A stretch of 64,000 bases of DNA from Eggerthella sinensis (GTDB taxonomy: Bacteria > Actinomycetota > Coriobacteriia > Coriobacteriales > Eggerthellaceae), in assembly GCF_003339815.1 (NCBI RefSeq), contig NZ_PPTT01000009.1:61368-125367 (forward strand). Reading direction: 5' to 3'. The position numbers and the translations under genes are program-made. Positions within the stretch are counted from its first letter, which is position 1; every line of letters starts with the position of its first letter. The notes beneath the pieces are model-generated. The model had not been told where the DNA came from, ran no database searches, and was given only the letters and a program-made list of their open reading frames with translations. This document shows, piece after piece, positions 17,187 through 26,766 of this stretch.

Positions 17187-17246
17187 AGTATGGCAAAAGA
17201 AACGAAGGCGTAACGTCTGAAATCCCAGTTCAAGTAATAGTTGAAT
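17187..17246 (-). promoter_or_regulatory. Promoter region of the binding protein-MscS operon with palindromic element
   Basis: The palindrome GTTCAA-N7-TTGAAT occupies 17228-17246 with perfect TTCAA/TTGAA arms. A -10-like CATACT on the minus strand lies at 17187-17192, with 36 bases between the arm and the hexamer, as in the CmpB promoter. No good -35 is present. Confidence 0.45.
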
Positions 17247-17272
17247 CCCTGGTAACCGCACCGCGAACATGA

Positions 17273-17301
17273 GAAGAGCCGCCCGGTCGGGGCGGCTCTT
17301 C
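17273..17301 (-). terminator. Terminator hairpin after icd
   Basis: A perfect 11-bp GC-rich stem (17273-17283 with 17291-17301) and a 7-base loop, placed 33 bases after the icd stop and before the promoter of the binding-protein operon. Confidence 0.8.
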
Positions 17302-17333
17302 GAAGACGCGATACGAATGGGGCGGCTGAGCGC

Positions 17334-18536
17334 TTACGCCTCGAGGCGCTTCGCGATGGCCTGGATGAAGCCGTGGGTGCTGAGCTTCGTCGGATTCGGC
17401 AGCGTGGTGATGAGCGCGAGGTCGCCCGTCATCTCGCCGGCCTCGATGGTGTTGAGCGTGGCCTTCTCCAAACGGTCGGCGAACGCCACGAGGTCGTCCA
17501 AACCGTCGAGCTCGCCGCGCTTGCGCAGGGCGCCCGTCCACGCGAAGATGGTGGCCACCGAGTTCGTGGACGTCTCGCCGCCCTCGAGGTGGCGGTAGTA
17601 GTGGCGCTGCACCGTGCCGTGCGCGGCCTCGTACTCGTACACGCCGGCCGGCGACACGAGCACCGACGTCATCATGGCGAGCGAGCCGAACGCGCTCGAC
17701 ACCATGTCGCTCATCACGTCGCCGTCGTAGTTCTTGCAGGCCCAGATGAAGCCGCCGTCGGCCTTCATCACGCGCGCCACGGCGTCGTCGATGAGGGTGT
17801 AGAAGTACTCGATGCCGGCCTCTTCGAAGCGCGGCGCGTACTCGGCGTCGTAGATCTCCTGGAAGATGTCCTTGAAGCGGTGGTCGTACTTCTTGGAGAT
17901 GGTGTCCTTCGTGGCGAACCAGATGTCCTGCTTCACGTCGAGCGCGTACTCGAAGCAGCTGCGCGCGAAGCTCTCGATGGACGCGTCGAGGTTGTGCATG
18001 CCCTGGGCGATGCCGGGGCCGTCGAACTCCTGCACGAGCTCGCGCGTCTCGGTGCCGTCGGCGGCGGTGTAGACGAGTTCCACCGTGCCGGGGCCGGGAA
18101 CGCGCAGCTCGGTGTTCTTGTACACGTCGCCGTACGCGTGGCGGGCGATGGTGATGGGCTTCGTCCAGTTGCGCACGCAGGGCTCGATGCCCGCAACCGT
18201 GATGGGCGTGCGAAACACGGTGCCGTCGAGCAGGGCGCGGATGGTGCCGTTCGGGCTCTTCCACATCTGCTTGAGGTCGTATTCGCCCATGCGCGCCGCG
18301 TTCGGCGTGATGGTGGCGCACTTCACGGCCACGCCCAGGCGCTTGGTGGCCTCGGCGGAATCGAACGTCACCTGGTCGTCGGTGGCGTTGCGGTGCTCGA
18401 GGCCCAGGTCGTAGTACTCGGTTTTAAGGTCGACGTAGGGAGTGATGAGCTCGTCCTTGATCATCTGCCAGATGATCCGCGTCATCTCGTCGCCGTCCAT
18501 TTCGACCAAGGGCGTGGTCATTGCAATTTTCGTCAT
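17334..18536 (-). CDS. icd: NADP-dependent isocitrate dehydrogenase
   Basis: A 400-residue enzyme of the eukaryote-like (type II) dimeric NADP-IDH subfamily. It oxidises isocitrate to 2-oxoglutarate with release of CO2 and NADPH in the cytosol. Visible motifs: [11 protein letters not shown] at the N-terminus, the substrate loop [15 protein letters not shown], the catalytic-lysine region [16 protein letters not shown], the metal-binding aspartates in [18 protein letters not shown], and the cofactor segment [12 protein letters not shown]. The ATG at 18536 has GGAGG spaced six bases upstream. It stands as a single gene with its own terminator. In an anaerobe its main role is likely 2-oxoglutarate and NADPH supply for glutamate synthesis. 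Confidence 0.95.
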   Translation of the reverse strand: MTKIAMTTPLVEMDGDEMTRIIWQMIKDELITPYVDLKTEYYDLGLEHRNATDDQVTFDSAEATKRLGVAVKCATITPNAARMGEYDLKQMWKSPNGTIRALLDGTVFRTPITVAGIEPCVRNWTKPITIARHAYGDVYKNTELRVPGPGTVELVYTAADGTETRELVQEFDGPGIAQGMHNLDASIESFARSCFEYALDVKQDIWFATKDTISKKYDHRFKDIFQEIYDAEYAPRFEEAGIEYFYTLIDDAVARVMKADGGFIWACKNYDGDVMSDMVSSAFGSLAMMTSVLVSPAGVYEYEAAHGTVQRHYYRHLEGGETSTNSVATIFAWTGALRKRGELDGLDDLVAFADRLEKATLNTIEAGEMTGDLALITTLPNPTKLSTHGFIQAIAKRLEA

Positions 18537-18634
18537 AGGTTCCTCCGTGTTCGCCCGGGCATGTTCCGATCCTCTCGAACGCATATGATACCTCAGCACG
18601 GCGCGAACCGGGCGCAATCCGACGCAAGAAGCAT

Positions 18635-19219
18635 CTACAGGGCGGTGCCCTTCTTCGGAACCTTGAGCGCGGCCACGTCGACGCCCTCGAGGGACAGCAG
18701 GCGCTTCTTGCGCTCGATGCCGCCCGCGTAGCCCGTCAGGCTGCCGCCCGCGCCCACCACGCGATGGCAGGGCACGACGATGGACACGGGGTTGCGGCCC
18801 ACCGCCACGCCGACGGCGCGCGCCGACACCTTGCCGCCGCCGCGCGCGAGCGCGATCTCGTCGGCGAGGGCGCCGTACGTGGTGAGTCGCCCGTACGGGA
18901 TGGCGCACAGGCGCACCCACACCTCCTCCTGAAACGGCGTGCCGTGCAGCGCCAGCGGCGGCAGCGGGCCGGGATCGGCGCCGTCGAAGTAGCGGTCGAG
19001 CCAGGCGACGGCCGCCTGCAGCCCCGGCGCGACGGCGCGCGCCTCGGGGCCCGCGAGCCTCACGAGCGCGGCGGCCTCGTCGCCCGCCGCGCCCACGCGC
19101 TGCTCGAGCTTCTCTTCGTAGTACTTCTGCCCGTCGAGCCAGAGCCCGCACAGGTGCGGCCCGTCGCTCGCCAGGCTGAGCGCGCCCACCGGCGCGTCGT
19201 AGGTATCGAGGTAGATCAT
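18635..19219 (-). CDS. ogt: Methylated-DNA--protein-cysteine methyltransferase
   Basis: A 194-residue suicide repair protein that transfers methyl groups from O6-methylguanine to its own cysteine. The active site VPCHRVV and the arginine-finger/winged-helix region [13 protein letters not shown] are intact, as is the downstream [18 protein letters not shown] lies six bases before the ATG. It follows the Ada-AlkA fusion gene by 9 bases and is very probably in one operon with it. Confidence 0.95.
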   Translation of the reverse strand: MIYLDTYDAPVGALSLASDGPHLCGLWLDGQKYYEEKLEQRVGAAGDEAAALVRLAGPEARAVAPGLQAAVAWLDRYFDGADPGPLPPLALHGTPFQEEVWVRLCAIPYGRLTTYGALADEIALARGGGKVSARAVGVAVGRNPVSIVVPCHRVVGAGGSLTGYAGGIERKKRLLSLEGVDVAALKVPKKGTAL

Positions 19220-19228
19220 CGAAGGCTC

Positions 19229-20710
19229 CTATCCAAGGGGTTCGGACCACAAAGACATGACCGCGTACGAGCGCAGCGGGCTCCACGCCCGCGACAGCGC
19301 TTCGATCTCGCGGGGCGCAAGGCCCGGGAAGGCGTGCTTCACCGCGTAGTCGGCGGCGGGAAACGCATCCGGGTAGGCGAACGCGCGCATGAGCGCGTAC
19401 TGCACGGTCCACGGACCGATGCCCGGCACGTCGAGCAGCGCCTCGGCGTTCGCCTCGACGTCGGCGCCGGGCCGCAGCTCGAGCGCGCCGGCCTCCAGCT
19501 TCTCGGCGACGGCGCAGATGGAGCGCGCCCGCTGCCGGATGACCCCCAGCTCGCCGAGGCGCTCCGCCGCGCCCGCGGTGCAGAAGGCGGCGGGCGCGGG
19601 GAACAGCGTGCTCAGCTCCTCGAAGGGCGCAGGCGCCCCCGCCGAGCCGAGCGAGGTGCCGAACGCGGCCGCCACGCGTCCCGCCAGGGTGTTCGCCGCC
19701 TTGACGGTGATCTGCTGTCCGAGGATGGCGCGCACCGTCATCTCGAAGCCGTCGAAGCTGCAGGGCAGGCGCACGCCTTCGAGGCGAAACGCGCCGCCTG
19801 TGCGATCGTGGAAGCCGGCCAGCCCCTCGTCGATGAGACGCGGGTCGCAATCGGTGTCGAACAGCAGGCGCGCCTTCGCCGCCACGAGCGGCAGATGGCC
19901 GTAGAGCGACTCGGACACCGTGAGTTCGAGCGCCGAGCGCTCGGGCCGGTTGCGCACGGCGATCCAGCCGACGGACTTCCCGATGCGCACGGTGCGCTTG
20001 TACACGCCGTCCGACACGCTCTCGACGCCCTCGATGGCGCGGAAGCGCAGGAACGCGAGCAGCTCGTCGTAGCGGTACGGCGCGCGGTACCCCAGCAGAA
20101 ACGACACGCTTCCCGCCGCCGCGCCGTCGGCCGCGCCCGTGCGCGCGGTTCCGCCGGCCGCAAGCTGCCGGCGGAACCGGCCGGGCGCCAGGCGGTAGGA
20201 AGCGCCGAACGCCTCCTCGAAGCGCCGCGTCGACGAGAAGCCGCAGGCCCGCGCCACCTGCGCGACGGGCAGGTCCGTCTCGGTGAGCAGCGACTTCGCC
20301 AGCAGCAGCCGGCACGTCGTGCGGTAGCGCACGGGGCTCACGCCCCAGGTCGCCTCGAACACCCGGCGCAGGTGCCGCTCCGACACGCCCAGGCTCGCGG
20401 CGAGCGCGGCAACCGACGAGGCGGAGCCGTCGCGCAGCGCGGCCGCCGCGCGGGCGGCCAGCTCGTCCATCTCGAGCGTGGCGGGCTGCCCCGGCGCAAG
20501 CTCGGGGCGGCACTTGAGGCACGGCCGGTACCCGGCCGCCTCGGCCGCGGCCGCCGTCGGGAAGAACGTGCAGTTCTCGCGCTTGGGAAGCTTCGCGGGG
20601 CACACCGACCGGCAGTAGATCCCCGTCGAGGACACACCCACGAAGAACAATCCGTCGAACCGCGCGTCGTTCGCGCGCAGGGCCTCGTAGCAGGCGTCGT
20701 CGTCAAGCAT
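19229..20710 (-). CDS. Ada-type regulator fused to DNA-3-methyladenine glycosylase (AlkA)
   Basis: A 493-residue fusion. Residues 1-75 are the Ada zinc and methyl-acceptor domain ([27 protein letters not shown]). About 85-180 is an AraC-type helix-turn-helix ([19 protein letters not shown]). The C-terminal half is AlkA, with the N-terminal fold and a helix-hairpin-helix glycosylase core ([11 protein letters not shown] and catalytic Asp in [10 protein letters not shown]). The protein should sense methyl phosphotriesters, activate transcription and remove alkylated purines. The ATG at 20710 is chosen because GGGAGG lies six bases upstream, while the ATG two codons earlier directly abuts that site. 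Together with ogt it covers both main alkylation repair routes. Confidence 0.93.
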   Translation of the reverse strand: MLDDDACYEALRANDARFDGLFFVGVSSTGIYCRSVCPAKLPKRENCTFFPTAAAAEAAGYRPCLKCRPELAPGQPATLEMDELAARAAAALRDGSASSVAALAASLGVSERHLRRVFEATWGVSPVRYRTTCRLLLAKSLLTETDLPVAQVARACGFSSTRRFEEAFGASYRLAPGRFRRQLAAGGTARTGAADGAAAGSVSFLLGYRAPYRYDELLAFLRFRAIEGVESVSDGVYKRTVRIGKSVGWIAVRNRPERSALELTVSESLYGHLPLVAAKARLLFDTDCDPRLIDEGLAGFHDRTGGAFRLEGVRLPCSFDGFEMTVRAILGQQITVKAANTLAGRVAAAFGTSLGSAGAPAPFEELSTLFPAPAAFCTAGAAERLGELGVIRQRARSICAVAEKLEAGALELRPGADVEANAEALLDVPGIGPWTVQYALMRAFAYPDAFPAADYAVKHAFPGLAPREIEALSRAWSPLRSYAVMSLWSEPLG

Positions 20711-20769
20711 CGGCATCCTCCCTTCGCGTCGCCCTCCGCCGTGCGCCCTCCATACTACCGTCTCCGCAC

Positions 20770-20792
20770 TCCGAAAACACGCGGTTTTCGGA
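20770..20792 (-). terminator. Terminator hairpin after the helicase gene
   Basis: A perfect 9-bp stem (20770-20778 with 20784-20792) and a 5-base loop. It lies 18 bases past the helicase stop and its descending arm on the minus strand contains GTTTTC. Confidence 0.65.
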
Positions 20793-20809
20793 CACGCAAG
20801 CGGTTCGCG

Positions 20810-23431
20810 CTACTCCCCCACCTCTTCGGCGAAGCCCACGCGGTAGTTCTTGAACACCGCCTCGCCCTCTTCTTGCGTGGCGTCGAGGTCCACGTCGGCG
20901 ACGATGGCGAAATCGTGGTCCTCTTCCGGGTCGCTGAATATCTGGCGGACGTGCCACACGTGCAGCGCCTGCTCGTCGGCCTCGTCGATGGCGAGGTAGG
21001 CCATCGAGCGCGCGTCGGCGTCGATGAGGATGTCCTCGTGCGCGTCGAAGTAGGCGTCGAGCGCGCGCTGCCAGCGCGGCTCGCCGCAGCCCCAGTCCTG
21101 ATCGAGCTTGCCCAGCTCGCCGACGCGGCCCTGCGCCGCAAGGCGCACGCGCTGGAACAGCGCGTTGCGCACGAGCACGGTGAGGCCGCGGCGATCCTGC
21201 ACCACGACGTCGCCCATCGCAGGCGGCGCGACGTCCACGGCCGCGCCCGCGCTCTCCCACTCGTCCACGAGGCTCGAGTCCACCGAGCGCACCACGAAGC
21301 CGAGCCACGCGATGACGTCGACGAGCCGCTCGTCGCGCTTATCGGCCGGCACCGTGCGGTCGAGCACGCGGTAGGCGTCGGACAGGTAGCGCAAGAGCGT
21401 GCCCTCCGAGCGCGCGATGCCGTAGCGCTGCACGTAGCCCTTGAAGTCGGAGGCGCCTTCCACCATGTCGCGCAGCACGCTCTTCGGCTCGAGCGCGTAG
21501 TCGCGCGCCCACGGCACGTCGGCGCAGTAGCGATCGAACGCCGCGTCGAGCAGCTCTTCGAGGGGGCGCGGGTACGTGATCTCGGCCAGGCGCTCGAGAC
21601 GCTCCTCGTAGTCCACGCCGTCGGCCTTCATGTCGGACATGGCCCTATCGCGCGCGGCGCGCTCCTGCGCGCGCAGCACCTGCCGCGGGTTCTCGAGCGT
21701 GGCCTCGACCATGGAGATGACGTCGAGCGCGTAGGTTTCGCTCTCGGGATCGAGCAGCTCGAGCGCCGCCAGCAGAAACGGCGACAGCGGCTGATCGAGC
21801 GCGAAGTCCTCCGGCAGGTCGACGGTGGTCACGTACGCGACGGCGCCGCCCTCGTCCTGCACGCGCTCCACCACGTCCGCGTCGATGAGCGTCTTGAATA
21901 TCTCGTCGGCGCGCTGGCGCAGCGCCGCTTTCTCCTCGTCGGTTTGCGCCGAGTCGTCGATGAGCTGGCGCACGCGGCCGTAGGCGTCGCCGCCCTGCAC
22001 CACCTCGGACAGCACCATGGAGTGCGTGATGCGCATGCGCGGCTTGAGCGTTTCGGGCACGGCCTCGATGAGCCGCTCGAACGTCTGCTTGTTCCACGTG
22101 ACGAAGCCCTCGGGAGGCTGCTTCTTCTTCACCTTGCGCTGCTTCTTCGGATCGTCGCCGGCCTTCGCCATGAGCTTCGCGTTCTCGATGTCGTGCTCGG
22201 GCGCCTCGGCGATCACCATGCCCTCGGTGTCGAAGCCCGAGCGCCCCGCGCGCCCGACGATCTGGTGGAACTCGCGCGCCCGCAAGCGGCGCATCTTGTG
22301 GCCGTCGAACTTCGTGAGCGCCGTGAGCACCACCGTGTGGATGGGCACGTTGATGCCCACGCCCAGGGTGTCGGTGCCGCAGATGACCGGCAGCAGGCCC
22401 TGCTGCGCCAGCTTCTCCACCAGCAGACGGTAGCGCGGGAGCATGCCGGCATGGTGCACGCCCACGCCGCTGGCCAGCAGGCGCTTGAGCGTCTTGCCGA
22501 ACGCCGTGGTGAAGCGCGTGCCCTTGACCGCTTCCTTGATGAGCTCGCGCTGCTCTTTGCCGGCCACGCCGTAGCTCGACAGCGCCTGCGCCGTGGACAG
22601 CGCCGCGTCCTGCGAGAAGTGCACGAGGTACAGCGGCGCCTCGCCCTTGCGCAGGGCCAGCTCCACCGTGCCCTCGAGCGGCATCTCCACGTACTCGTAC
22701 GACAGCGGCACGGGGCGCGGCGCGTCGGCCACGACGTCCACCTCGACCCCCGTGCGCGCCTTGAGCGACGCCGCGATGTTCGACACGTCGCCCAACGTGG
22801 CGCTCATGAGCAGGAACTGCGTGTTCGGCAGCGTGAGCAGCGGCACCTGCCACGCCCAGCCGCGGTCGGCGTCGCCGTAGAAGTGGAACTCGTCCATGGC
22901 CACGCAGCCCACGTCGGCGCGCTCGCCCTCGCGCAGCGCCTGGTTCGCCAGGATCTCGGCCGTGCAGCAGATGACGGGCGCCTCGGCGTTGATGTGCGCG
23001 TCGCCCGTGATCATGCCCACGTTCTCGCGTCCGAGCACGTCCACGAGGTCGAAGAACTTCTCGCTGACGAGCGCCTTGATGGGCGCCGTGTAGTACGCGC
23101 GCTTGCCCGTGGCCAGCGCCATGAAGTGCAAGCCCAGCGCCACGAGCGACTTGCCCGAGCCCGTGGGCGTGCCCAGGATCACATGATCGCCCACCATGAG
23201 GTCCATGAGGGCCTCTTCCTGGTGCGGCCACAGCTCGATGCCGCGCGCGGCCACCCAGTCGAGGAACCGGTCGAGCGCTTCGTCGGCGGAAAGCCACGGC
23301 TCGGGCGCGGGTTCGCCCTCTTCGGGCTCCCACCACGCGGGCGCGAGGCGGCCGAGCGAGCCGGGGCGGGCGGCCTCGGCGTCGTCGTTGGAGGCGGATA
23401 GGGGGATGAGGTCGTTCGTCTGTTCAGTCAT
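20810..23431 (-). CDS. Ski2-like DEAD/DEAH helicase with DUF3516-type C-terminus
   Basis: An 873-residue superfamily 2 helicase. Motif I is GTPTGSGKS (about residue 90), motif II is DEFH, motif III is MSATL, and motifs V-VI are GVGIN and HQIVGRAGRSG. After the helicase core comes the segment KKQPPEGFVTWNKQTFERL and a long C-terminal domain, as in the DUF3516 helicases common in Actinobacteria. These are thought to act on RNA, but the substrate is not established. The ATG at 23431 is preceded by GGTGAG. The gene is divergent from the LOR/SDH enzyme gene, with about 110 bases between starts. Confidence 0.88.
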   Translation of the reverse strand: MTEQTNDLIPLSASNDDAEAARPGSLGRLAPAWWEPEEGEPAPEPWLSADEALDRFLDWVAARGIELWPHQEEALMDLMVGDHVILGTPTGSGKSLVALGLHFMALATGKRAYYTAPIKALVSEKFFDLVDVLGRENVGMITGDAHINAEAPVICCTAEILANQALREGERADVGCVAMDEFHFYGDADRGWAWQVPLLTLPNTQFLLMSATLGDVSNIAASLKARTGVEVDVVADAPRPVPLSYEYVEMPLEGTVELALRKGEAPLYLVHFSQDAALSTAQALSSYGVAGKEQRELIKEAVKGTRFTTAFGKTLKRLLASGVGVHHAGMLPRYRLLVEKLAQQGLLPVICGTDTLGVGINVPIHTVVLTALTKFDGHKMRRLRAREFHQIVGRAGRSGFDTEGMVIAEAPEHDIENAKLMAKAGDDPKKQRKVKKKQPPEGFVTWNKQTFERLIEAVPETLKPRMRITHSMVLSEVVQGGDAYGRVRQLIDDSAQTDEEKAALRQRADEIFKTLIDADVVERVQDEGGAVAYVTTVDLPEDFALDQPLSPFLLAALELLDPESETYALDVISMVEATLENPRQVLRAQERAARDRAMSDMKADGVDYEERLERLAEITYPRPLEELLDAAFDRYCADVPWARDYALEPKSVLRDMVEGASDFKGYVQRYGIARSEGTLLRYLSDAYRVLDRTVPADKRDERLVDVIAWLGFVVRSVDSSLVDEWESAGAAVDVAPPAMGDVVVQDRRGLTVLVRNALFQRVRLAAQGRVGELGKLDQDWGCGEPRWQRALDAYFDAHEDILIDADARSMAYLAIDEADEQALHVWHVRQIFSDPEEDHDFAIVADVDLDATQEEGEAVFKNYRVGFAEEVGE

Positions 23432-23487
23432 GCTCACCAGTCTAGGGGAACCGGGCGCGCGACGCCACTCCCAAAACCGCGTCCTGC

Positions 23488-23493
23488 TATAAT
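23488..23493 (+). promoter_or_regulatory. -10 element of the LOR/SDH enzyme gene
   Basis: A consensus TATAAT lies 47 bases before the ATG at 23540. The -35 region is not recognisable. The hexamer argues against a GTG start at 23495, which would lie upstream of the transcription start. Confidence 0.55.
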
Positions 23494-23539
23494 CGTGTTT
23501 CGAGAAACCTACCGCTTCCGCACAGATCGAAGGCCGCCC

Positions 23540-24652
23540 ATGAGCTTCGTCCTCAACCCCTACACCGAACCCGATTTCACCCGCGCGCCGCTGGCCGACG
23601 CGCCGGACGCCGTGCTGCAACCCGCGCCGAAGGACGGCGTGGCGCCCCAGGGCTACCACGCCCTCAGCATCTACCCCGAGTACTTCAAGATCGACGGATC
23701 GTGGATCATGGCGCAGGAGAGCCGCATGGACTGCGTACCCGTTTTCGAGGACGGCGTGATCGCGGTGCGCGAGTTCCGCCACCTGCACCAGGGCGACCTC
23801 GTGGTATGCGGGCGCACGGAGAACGGGCGCGACGGCATCTACGTGCACACGAAGGGCTTCGACCCCGTCTGCGCCGATGCGGCGGGCGACGAGGCCCCCT
23901 GCCCCGACAACTTCGCGTTTCGCCTGGGACGCTCGCGCGAGACCGCCTTCTCCCGCGAGTACGACGAGCTCTACGAGCTGCTCAAGCACGAGCGCGAGCA
24001 CGGCTACGTCGTGTGGGTCATGGGGCCGGCGTTCTCGTTCAACGGGTTCTCGCGCACGGCGTTCTCGAAGATCATCGAGGCCGGCTACGTGGACGCCGTG
24101 TTCGCCGGCAACGCCCTGGCCACCCACGACCTGGAGGGCGCGTACTTCCACACGGCGCTCGGCCAGGACATCGAGACGCAGGAGAACCGCCCGCTCGGCC
24201 ACTACCACCACCTCGACACCATCAACAGCGTGCGGCTGCACGGCTCCATCGGACGCTTCATCGAGGAGGAGCAGGTGGACAACGGCATCATGTACGCCCT
24301 CGAGAAGACCGGCGTGCCCTATGTGCTGGCCGGCTCCATCCGCGACGACGGCCCGCTGCCCTGCGTGTGCGGCAACGCCTACGAGGCGCAGGACGCCATG
24401 CGCGCCCACCTGCGCAAAGCCACCACGGTGGTGTGCATGGCCACCATGCTGCACACCATCGCCACGGGCAACATGACGCCGTCGTACCGCGTGCTCGCCG
24501 ACGGCACGGTGCGCCAGGTGTACTTCTACTGCGTCGACATCGCCGAGTTCGCGGTGAACAAGCTCATCGACCGCGGCTCGCTCGCCTCGCGCGGCATCGT
24601 GACGAACGTGCAGGACTTCATCGCGAACGTGGCGAAGGGGCTGGGACTCTAG
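23540..24652 (+). CDS. LOR/SDH-type enzyme (TIGR00300 family), probable ornithine cyclodeaminase-like
   Basis: A 370-residue protein whose C-terminal part carries the hallmarks of the TIGR00300 / LOR-SDH family: GYVDAVFAGNALATHDLE, GHYHHLDTINSVRLHGSI, VLAGSIRDDGPLP, TMLHTIATGNMTPS and CVDIAEFAVNKLIDRGS. In cyanobacterial AgrE/ArgZ and archaeal homologues this domain carries ornithine cyclodeaminase activity (ornithine to proline plus ammonia, NAD-bound). The N-terminal domain corresponds to the short Saccharop_dh_N-like region; the arginine dihydrolase domain of ArgZ is absent. Eggerthellaceae use arginine as an energy source, so an ornithine-consuming step would fit, but this is inference. 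The 3' end overlaps the convergent brnQ gene by 35 bases. Confidence 0.8.
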   Translation: MSFVLNPYTEPDFTRAPLADAPDAVLQPAPKDGVAPQGYHALSIYPEYFKIDGSWIMAQESRMDCVPVFEDGVIAVREFRHLHQGDLVVCGRTENGRDGIYVHTKGFDPVCADAAGDEAPCPDNFAFRLGRSRETAFSREYDELYELLKHEREHGYVVWVMGPAFSFNGFSRTAFSKIIEAGYVDAVFAGNALATHDLEGAYFHTALGQDIETQENRPLGHYHHLDTINSVRLHGSIGRFIEEEQVDNGIMYALEKTGVPYVLAGSIRDDGPLPCVCGNAYEAQDAMRAHLRKATTVVCMATMLHTIATGNMTPSYRVLADGTVRQVYFYCVDIAEFAVNKLIDRGSLASRGIVTNVQDFIANVAKGLGL

Positions 24653-25985
24653 ACAGCACCGCGCCCACGACGGCGCCCGCCACGGCGGGCAGCACCCACC
24701 CGAGGCCCATCGCGGCGAACGGCAGCGCGTCGAGCGGCAGCCACAGGCCGGGCGCGAACGCGTCGCGCAGGCCCACGATCACGCTGAACGCCGCCGTGAC
24801 CAGCACGGCCCACGGCCACATGCGCGGCAGGCGGTCGCACTGCCGGTGCAGCAGCCCCATGATCACGAGCACGATGGCGGGCGGGTAGAGCGCGCCCAAG
24901 AGCGGCGCGGAGAACGCGAGGATGGCGTCGAGCCCCAAGAGCGACACCGCGCAGCTGAACACGGCGAACAGGGCCGCCCACGCCGCCAGCGGAACGCGCG
25001 GAACCGCCTCGGAGAAGTACTCCGAGCAGCACGAGATGAGCCCCGTGCACACGTTCAGGCAGGCCAGCAGGAAGATGGCCGCCACGATGACGGTGCCCGC
25101 CGCGCCGAAGTGCGCGCTTGCCGACGCCGTGAGGATGGCCGCGCCGTTCGTCGCGTCGGGCATGGCCGCGCCCATCGACGCGCCCACGAACCCGAGCCCG
25201 CAGTAGATGGCCATCATGAGCGCGCCGGCGATGACGCCCGCGCTCGAAATGGACCCGGCCACGCGCTTCGGGTCGCTCACGCCCAGCTCGCGCACGTTCG
25301 CGGCCACCACGATGCCGAAGCAGAGGGCGGCCAGCAGATCCATGGTCTGATAGCCGGTGAGGAAGCCGTGCGAGACGGCGCTCTCGGCGTAGGGCGCGTG
25401 CGGGGCCGCGGGCTCCCCCGCGCCGCCCAGCACGGACGCGCCCACCACGAGCACGATGAGCAGGATGAGCGCCGGCGCCGAGAAGCGGCCGAGCACGCGC
25501 GACAGCAGCCCCGGCCGCAGGGCCAGGGCGAACGCCACGCCGAAGAACGCCACCGAGAACACCACCGCCATCATCGTGGCGCCCGCGGCGTCGGCGGCGG
25601 GCAGGAGCGGCTTGAGCATCTCGAAGGCCGTCGACGACGTGCGCGGGATGGCGAGGAACGGGCCGATGGTGAGGTACATGAGCGCGATGAACACCGACGC
25701 GAACAGCGGGCTCACGCGCCCGGCCAGCTCGCGCACGCCGCCGCATACCGCCACGGCCACGATGCCCAGCACGGGCAGCCCGATGCCCGCCGCGAGGAAG
25801 CCCGCCATGGCCGACACCGCTTCGCTGCCGGCCTGCAGGCCCAGCAGCGGCGGCAGGATGAGGTTGCCCGCGCCGAAGAACATCGAGAACAGCATGCCGC
25901 CCACGGCCAGCAGCTGCGCCGGGCGCAGCCCCGCGGCGCGGGGCGCGCCGTCGCCCGCGCCCGCGTGCTCGTGTCCGCTAGCCAC
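24618..25985 (-). CDS. brnQ: Branched-chain amino acid carrier (LIVCS family)
   Basis: A 455-residue carrier with about twelve membrane helices. The N-terminal FSMFFGAGNLILPPLLG and the RTSSTAFE segment are typical of BrnQ, which imports leucine, isoleucine and valine with sodium or protons. The GTG start at 25985 has AGGGGG seven bases upstream and overlaps the rhomboid stop by 8 bases, which suggests coupling. The 3' end runs 35 bases into the convergent LOR/SDH enzyme gene, with both reading frames intact. Confidence 0.92.
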   Translation of the reverse strand: MASGHEHAGAGDGAPRAAGLRPAQLLAVGGMLFSMFFGAGNLILPPLLGLQAGSEAVSAMAGFLAAGIGLPVLGIVAVAVCGGVRELAGRVSPLFASVFIALMYLTIGPFLAIPRTSSTAFEMLKPLLPAADAAGATMMAVVFSVAFFGVAFALALRPGLLSRVLGRFSAPALILLIVLVVGASVLGGAGEPAAPHAPYAESAVSHGFLTGYQTMDLLAALCFGIVVAANVRELGVSDPKRVAGSISSAGVIAGALMMAIYCGLGFVGASMGAAMPDATNGAAILTASASAHFGAAGTVIVAAIFLLACLNVCTGLISCCSEYFSEAVPRVPLAAWAALFAVFSCAVSLLGLDAILAFSAPLLGALYPPAIVLVIMGLLHRQCDRLPRMWPWAVLVTAAFSVIVGLRDAFAPGLWLPLDALPFAAMGLGWVLPAVAGAVVGAVLSRVPAPSPRSR

Positions 25986-26766
25986 CGAGCACCCCCTGCG
26001 AGGCGAGCAACCACACGAGCGCCGCCACCCACAGCACGGCCACCGCCACGCGCACGGGCGTCGGCACGCGCAGGTTCTTGGCCGGGATCATGAACATGGC
26101 GATGAGGCCGCCCAGCGCGCCGCCCAGGTGCCCGCTCACGGAGATGTTCGGCACGAGCAGGGTGTAGGCCACGTTCACGGCGATGACGCCCAGCATGCCC
26201 TTGCTGTACTGCGCGAAGAACGAGCGGTTGCCCTTGTGCAGAAGCCCCAGCAGCGCCACGGCCACGAACAGGCCGAACACGCTCGTCGACGCGCCCGCGC
26301 TCACGGTGGGGCCGCCTCCCAGCACCACGTCGGCCGCGTACGACACGGCGTTGCCCGTGATGCCGGACACGAAGTACAGCAGCAGGAAGTTGCCGCGGCC
26401 CAGCACGCGCTCGAGCACTTCGCCCACGCTGTAGAGGGCCACCATGTTGAACCCGAGATGCATGAGGTCCATGTGCAGGAACATGGGCGTGACGAATCGG
26501 TACAGGTCGAGCGGCGATTGCACGAGCGGTGCGTACATGGCGCCCATGTCCACGAGCACGCGCGTGGACACGTTCACGTTCAAACCCGACAGCACGACCT
26601 CGAGGGCGTAGACGAGCACGTTGATCGCGATGAGGACGAGCGTGACCAAACGGTAGCGGTTGCGCTCGAGGAAGCTCGGACGCGTCGCCGCCATCATGCG
26701 CTTCAACTGCTCGTCGTCGATGACGCCCTTCGGTCCCTCAACCGGCGTGTTCACCTTGTATGGCAC
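25978..26766 (-). CDS. Rhomboid intramembrane serine protease
   Basis: A 262-residue protein with six or seven membrane helices that cleaves transmembrane substrates inside the bilayer. The catalytic serine is in GASTSVFG and the histidine in HLGGALGG; the oxyanion motif is HLGFN. All key residues are present. The GTG start has GAGGAG six bases upstream. The downstream brnQ overlaps it by 8 bases. Natural substrates are unknown. Confidence 0.93.
   Translation of the reverse strand: MPYKVNTPVEGPKGVIDDEQLKRMMAATRPSFLERNRYRLVTLVLIAINVLVYALEVVLSGLNVNVSTRVLVDMGAMYAPLVQSPLDLYRFVTPMFLHMDLMHLGFNMVALYSVGEVLERVLGRGNFLLLYFVSGITGNAVSYAADVVLGGGPTVSAGASTSVFGLFVAVALLGLLHKGNRSFFAQYSKGMLGVIAVNVAYTLLVPNISVSGHLGGALGGLIAMFMIPAKNLRVPTPVRVAVAVLWVAALVWLLASQGVLGG

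Noticed and set aside
18764..23401. A 1545-codon open frame on the plus strand opposite ogt, the Ada-AlkA fusion and the helicase
   Set aside because: It opposes three intact genes with clear motifs and has itself no recognisable domain or ribosome site.
23495..23539. GTG 23495 as start of the LOR/SDH enzyme
   Set aside because: It lies two bases after a consensus TATAAT, so it would be upstream of the start of transcription.
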